DNA of 64,000 nucleotides from Ochotona curzoniae (lineage: Eukaryota; Chordata; Mammalia; Lagomorpha; Ochotonidae): NCBI RefSeq assembly GCF_017591425.1, contig NW_024465369.1:23218501-23282500 (forward strand), given 5' to 3'. This document shows, in pieces, positions 54,201 through 60,200 of the stretch (the first letter of the stretch is position 1; each line of letters starts with the position of its first letter). Under the pieces are notes generated by a model. It did not search any database, was not told the origin of the DNA, and saw only the letters and a program-made list of their open reading frames with translations. A program made the position numbers and the translations under genes.

Positions 54201-57200
54201 ATGTGAAAGTTGTGAGAAATGGCACAGCGGGTAGTACCACAATATTTTCCCCTCATGTAGGCATTTGCAAAGGCAGTGACCTAGGCAAAAGAAAAGTGAG
54301 TGACTTGTTTTGCAAGTGCACTTCCCTCTGGGGCTACTGAAGAGTTCTGTTTTGATTCACTTTTCAGCATGAAAGAGTTATTCTCCCCACTAGACTCTCT
54401 TTGTGGCATTGACAGTAATGCAAAGTCACCTTTATCCCCTATTACACATCTGTGGCATGTGGCATGCTGCAAATCATGTGGAGTGAGAGACAGGCATGCA
54501 GGCTTGCTGCCATCATTAGGAGGTCACCAGTGCCCAGAGAAATCTAAATCTAACAAGGTAGACTGAAGAGGCAGTGGTGAGGCATTTGAAAACATCCGCA
54601 TCTTAGTTACTTCCTTCTCTGCTGAAAATATCCCTAGGCAGCTCACACATATTAAAGCATACTTAAATTATTAAACAATGTACTTCCATTACATGTATTT
54701 AGATCTTCAAAATCTTAACACAACTGAATATTTGGACCAAGGTAGATAATTAAAATTCTTATGGAAAATAGGATACAGCTTAAATTTTACTATTGGCAAC
54801 TCAAAAATAAATTTAGGCATAATATAGAATAATATAGAATGAGTTTAAATAATTTAATACTATAATTATAGCGTTTTTAAGGTGACACCAAAGTCTATTT
54901 ACAGTCACATTTCATCATTCCAAGAATTCAGCGATGTTTCTGTTAGAATGTTAGGTACCTGTCTGAAATGGTCGCAAGTGCAGGAGGGCAGTAGTAGCCA
55001 TTGGAAGCATCCTTGAAGCTTCGAAGGACTGTGTCAATTTTGTAGCAGAATTCACCATGTCTCTCCCACGCCTTAAAAAAATGAGAAAGGGAATTAAGGT
55101 CATACTCTAATTTAGTTGAATATCAAAGGACTTTTCTTGAACATCCACATTTATTAGTTCAATCGTATGGTTTTCAAAATCACTCAAAACTCCTCAGACT
55201 TTTGCTTGCATATCTTGATATTTGTTCAGCCTGAAAATGGCTTTAATGACCATGATTTTTCTGAAGCTGTAAATTATTCAGGTGTTTCTGGCTGATAACT
55301 GGTTTATCGAAAGTACCCCATAACCAGAACAAAAAGAGGTGGGCTGCCGGGAAGGGAGGGGAAATAGAGGAAGAGGTAGGAGAGAGAGAGAGAGAGAGAA
55401 AGGCAAGAAAGGGGGAGAAAGAGTAAGGGAGAGATAAGAGGAAGGGGGCTGCAACAGAGGGAACGAGAAAAAGAGTGAGAAAGAAAACAAAATAGATTTT
55501 TACTTTAAATTATCGATAATTTAAATTATTGGTAGATATACAAGTATTGTCCAAGTTAGGCAGCCTTTGAGCCTAGATTGTAGTGTCTTGCAGTGTGAGT
55601 AACACTTACCTCTGAACATCCTGATTCAGCATCAGAAAGGACATGGCCCGGCCTTTTGCAAGTGTAAAAATGTGTATCTTCACACTTGGTAACTTTCCAG
55701 TGTCCCTCCTAAGAGGAAAGATGTCACAAGTTGAATGACTATGCTCCATGCTAACCCATGAAGGGTGAACTCATTGCTTCTGAAAACAAATATCCCCAGT
55801 GTCAAGGGATTCCATTGGGTTTATATATTAGGACATTGCCTAGCAGACACTCTTCCTGTTGGAGAGGTCATCCCAGATGTGTCAGTGGTCTAAGACACAC
55901 ATGCCATCAGAGTGGACAGGAAACAGGAAGCAACTGATGTTCTTGACTGCTGTGTGCCAAGCATAATATTGGGTATTTTCCTGTGAGTCAAGGATTTTCA
56001 TTGCCACCCTGAAGGTTCATTTCATTTTTGCACAAGGTTTCGTGGTCACCAAAAATGGGGATAATGATTGATATCAGAAGCAAAGTTGTAAACATCTATA
56101 CCCCCCCAACTACAATAAAAACAACCCCAAAACCACTAAAAAACAAACAAAAAAACAACCCAGACAAACAAACAATAACCAAACAAACACAAACAAACAA
56201 ATTCTAAACATACCCCCAAACACAAACACACAAAAAACATTAACAAACACATCATTAAACCAACCAACAATACCAACCCCCAACCAAACCAATAAAAACA
56301 ACAAAATCCCAAACCCAACAAACAAAAACAAAAAAAAAAAAACAAATAAAAAAAAACTCAAACACAAAATCAAAAAACAAACAAACAAACAAAACAACCC
56401 AACCCCATACCCCCCTATCACCCCCCACCACCCCACACCCCCCCACCCCACCCCACCCCCCACCCACCCCACCCACCCCCCCACAAACCCCCCACACCCT
56501 ACAAACCCCCACCCACCCCCCCCACCACCCCCCCCCCTCACCCCACCCACCCCCCCCCCCCCCCCCCCCCACCCCACCCCCCCCACCCCCCCCACCAACT
56601 CCCCCATTAACAACAACCCATACCTCCACCCTATTCCTTAAATTATCCCCTTCCCATCCCTCTACACCAACCGAATTAATCATTTCCCCCCTCCAAACAC
56701 CCCTAAAACCTTACCCAATAACATTCATACCCCTTTATTACAACCAATGCTATACATGTGGACAAAGCCATCTCTTTGACCAAGTGAGAATGCTGCTTCC
56801 CTCTTCAGCCATTTATTTGTATTCAAGTGAATCTGCTGTTTTCATGTATAACTTGTGATGCTGGAAGCTGCCACGAATCTCCCTAGACAGCACTTTCATA
56901 GCTGAGCAGCCCGGCTAACTCTCAAAATCTTTCTTCAGAGTGCTCTCCCTTTAGATGGTAGGCAATTACTTTGATACTTTTTTTTAGTTCTACCAAAGGC
57001 TTCTCAGGTCCTTCATTCATAATAACAGAATAACTGTCAACAATCTAAAATTTTATCATCCTAAAGGATTTTATTTTATTTTAATGCACAAATAGAATGT
57101 TACATTAAAACCACACATTTCTATGATATTCAGAAACATCCTATATGGCAGTGGGTATGACATGTCCACTTGTATTCACAGCCCACATCCCTCTGCCACA

Positions 57201-60200
57201 GCTTATTCCAGCAAACCATGCAGTTATAAGATAGTGTCAGGCAGACTCTGGTTGCTTAAAAATTGTCCAATGGAGAGAATGAACAGTTTCCTAACTCTCA
57301 AAATTTAGTACTTGGTAACTATAATAATTATATTCATAGTAAGATCCACTTGATAGAAATAAATGTTAATTATTACATGCCTACTATTTAAGTAGCTGTG
57401 TAGCCACTGATAGCCAAAATGAGCCATGGTGGAGTGGGCAGTGAGCCTGGTAATGGAACAGTCTGCATTTCACACTGGATTAGTGGGGTTTGATATCCCG
57501 CACTGCCTCCGGTCTTCAGCTTCCTGCTGGTGCAGACCCTGGCAGGTAGAGGTCATGGCTGGAACCACTGGATTCCTGCCACCCACATGGGCTACACCGG
57601 TTGTATTCCTGGGTCCTGGCTTATACCTACGCTGCTGCAGGCCTCTAGGGAGTGAACTGGCAAGTAAGAACTCTGTCCATCTGTCTCTGTGTCTGTTTCT
57701 CACATGAAGGAAATTTTAAAAAATGTTTAAAAAGGAATCAGAAAATATCATCCTGAAGTAACATTTTCCTGAACCTCCCCAAAGATAGGAATACTTGTTT
57801 TTACTCTGTATAAAACTACTCTCATTCAAATGTTGGCTCCTGTTCTGTGATTACGTTAACTGAAATATCCTTTTTGTTCATGGGAGATGAAGGCAGTCTT
57901 AATTATATTAAACTCGCAAATCACTGAAACCTCAAATACTGTAGAAGAAGCTGTGGTGGATTTTCGCAGGGCAAACCTGAGACAAATCTAGAAAGTCCAT
58001 TGTTTCCCCCTCTTCTGATGCAGTTCAAATACCACTCACCTGGTATGATCATCAGCTGTCCATATAATCAAGAAGGTTAAATCTGTTTTAAATGCATAAT
58101 AATCCATCCACATGGCTTGTGGTTAAGCTAATTTTGTATAATTAAATTGTTTCAATAAATTAAAGATGGGAACATACAGATAAGTCTGATATTAAGACTA
58201 TAGGGACCATTCTGTTTGTGTGAGTAAAAGACCAAGATTTACAGCTGAGTCACAATTTTCAAAGGGCTTACAAAAGCTTTTCAGACTCTAGAGGGTTTGT
58301 TAAGACAGTGGAGCATTCACACCATGACTCCCCAGAGCACCTGCAGTTCTCAGTGTCACCATGATGGTCAAGGTATGACCATCCACCAAAGTGACTGTTG
58401 CTGAAGCTGGACACCTACCTCTCTCCAGTCCCCTTGTCTGATTTAAAAACTCATCCTATCTTCCAGTGCACCCTTGAGTGTGTCCACTTCTTTCTGTAGA
58501 AACAATCCTGATTCCATCTGGGAGAAGTTTTCAAACTGGTTTTTCTGCTCCCGTTTGACCTTTCTCCAATGCTTTCATTAGGTAGGAAACCTTTGTTTTT
58601 AAAGTGTAAGTCAGTTCATTCCTTCAGATTATGCTCTCTGGTTCCTTGAAGTATTTCAGTGGTTTCTGACCCATGGCCTATAAGCGCTTCTCCTGCCCTA
58701 TCCTCTACCACCTCGTCGCTGTTGGTCTCCTTTTTAATTATTAAACACAGGAGGTCTTGGCTTGCATCTGGGCCTTTACGTTTGCTATCTATCCCCTGCC
58801 TAGATTTTCTTCCCCTGCAATTCGAAAGAAAATTTTCAGGTTGCTTAATTCCCAGCTTAAATGCCATCTCTTCAGAAGTGACCGTCTCTATGAAGTAGTT
58901 GTCCCCACCAAGCTTCTTTCCAAACTGGCATGAATTTTCTTGGAGCAGTCTTTGCGACAATGATGGCCATGCTTTTCCCTGTGTGTCCTTGTTCACTGCC
59001 TAGCATGGAAGCCACACAAGAAGCAGAAACTATGCCTGTCTTAAGTCTGTCATAGCTCATGTCATTGGAACAAATGATCCTTAGTACTGGTGAAAAAAAA
59101 AATGAGCACTGAAGCAAAAATGAATCAACTTACAGATTGCTCAGCAGAGACACATAGCTGGCTTCTGTTTGGAAAAATCTGAGGCTCCAGTTTGTGCCAG
59201 TTCGTGAAGACGACTGAGGAGCCATTAGACCATTCAAAGGAAACGGGAAATGTATTACTGCTCAAACCAATCCATGTTTTTGATGCATTTTCTGTAAGAA
59301 ATAAATACAAATTATTTGCAAGACTTACATTTGCAAAGGATGTACTAGGGTTATGATCAAAATATACCAGTTTGATGGTTACTTCTTCATATGATGAAAT
59401 CTCATTTAAGTCTCAGTGATACCTATTTAAATTTCCCCACATCCAATAACATCCACTTTGGCTCAATACAGGCATTATAAATGAGGCAGAGTATGAGCTA
59501 AAGCCAATATAAAGGCAATACTGAAGCAAATCAAATTTCTGGCATGCTGTATCCTGCTACTGCAGGTAAAGCAGATCTCAAAAGTCTGATTTTACTTCTG
59601 TCCGGAGGAAGGAAAACTAAAAAGTTCCACTAGACCACGAAAAGGGCATACTGAGAAATATCTTTTTAATACTAGTCTAGTTTTAAAAAATAGTCTTTTC
59701 ATAGCCATTTTAATTTTTTCCCCGTTTTTTTGTTGTTACTAAAATAGAAAACAGTAGGTTTCTATAAAAGTAACTCAAGCTGAGGTTGGTGCTGTGACAC
59801 AGCATGCTAATTCTCCACCCTGTGGTGCCAGCATCCATATGGATGCCATTTCATGTCCCACCTCCTCCACTACCCATCTGGACCTCTTCTTGTGTTAAGG
59901 AAAAGTAATGGAGGATGGGCGAGGTCCTTGGAACCCTGCACCCTTGTGAAAAACAAGAAAGAAGCTCCTTGCTCCCAACTCCTGATAAGCTCAGCTCTGG
60001 CCATTGTAGTAATTTGGGGAGTGAAGCAGCAAATGGGAGACCTTCTCTCTCCATGTCTCCTGCTTTCTGTAAATCTGCCTTTCCAATAAAATAAATCTTA
60101 AAAAAAAAAAAAAGAAATACAAGCTTGTCAGGCAGGGTAGGGTGAAAAAACCTTAGATGCCTGGATGAGGTTCAAAAGCTTTTATTGAGATGGATCATCT

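Larger units (their letters stand above)
42015..54958 (-). other. PLA2R1 largest intron (12.9 kb)
   Basis: Largest intron in the window, inside CTLD3. It is packed with L1 and CSINE insertions from 43860 to 50620, then a Tigger-like element and two more CSINEs. Nothing recognised at 42015-43850, 44150-45150, 50630-51740, 52240-53370 and 54260-54958. Confidence 0.8.
55709..59133 (-). other. PLA2R1 intron with G-free tract, CSINE and LINE-2
   Basis: Intron of 3425 bp inside CTLD2. It contains the compositional anomaly at 56089-56748, one CSINE and a long LINE-2 relic. Confidence 0.8.

Noticed and set aside
54281..54566. 63- and 88-codon frames on opposite strands
   Set aside because: No homology recognised, no splice signals and no phase match to the flanking PLA2R1 exons.
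56110..56683. Two long minus-strand open frames (168 and 142 codons) of glycine, valine, tryptophan, phenylalanine and leucine
   Set aside because: They exist only because the strand lacks C and has little A, so stop codons are rare. The protein composition mirrors the low-complexity DNA.
58616..58996. 126-codon open frame on the minus strand
   Set aside because: The DNA reads as a LINE-2 relic on the plus strand; the frame is a shadow.
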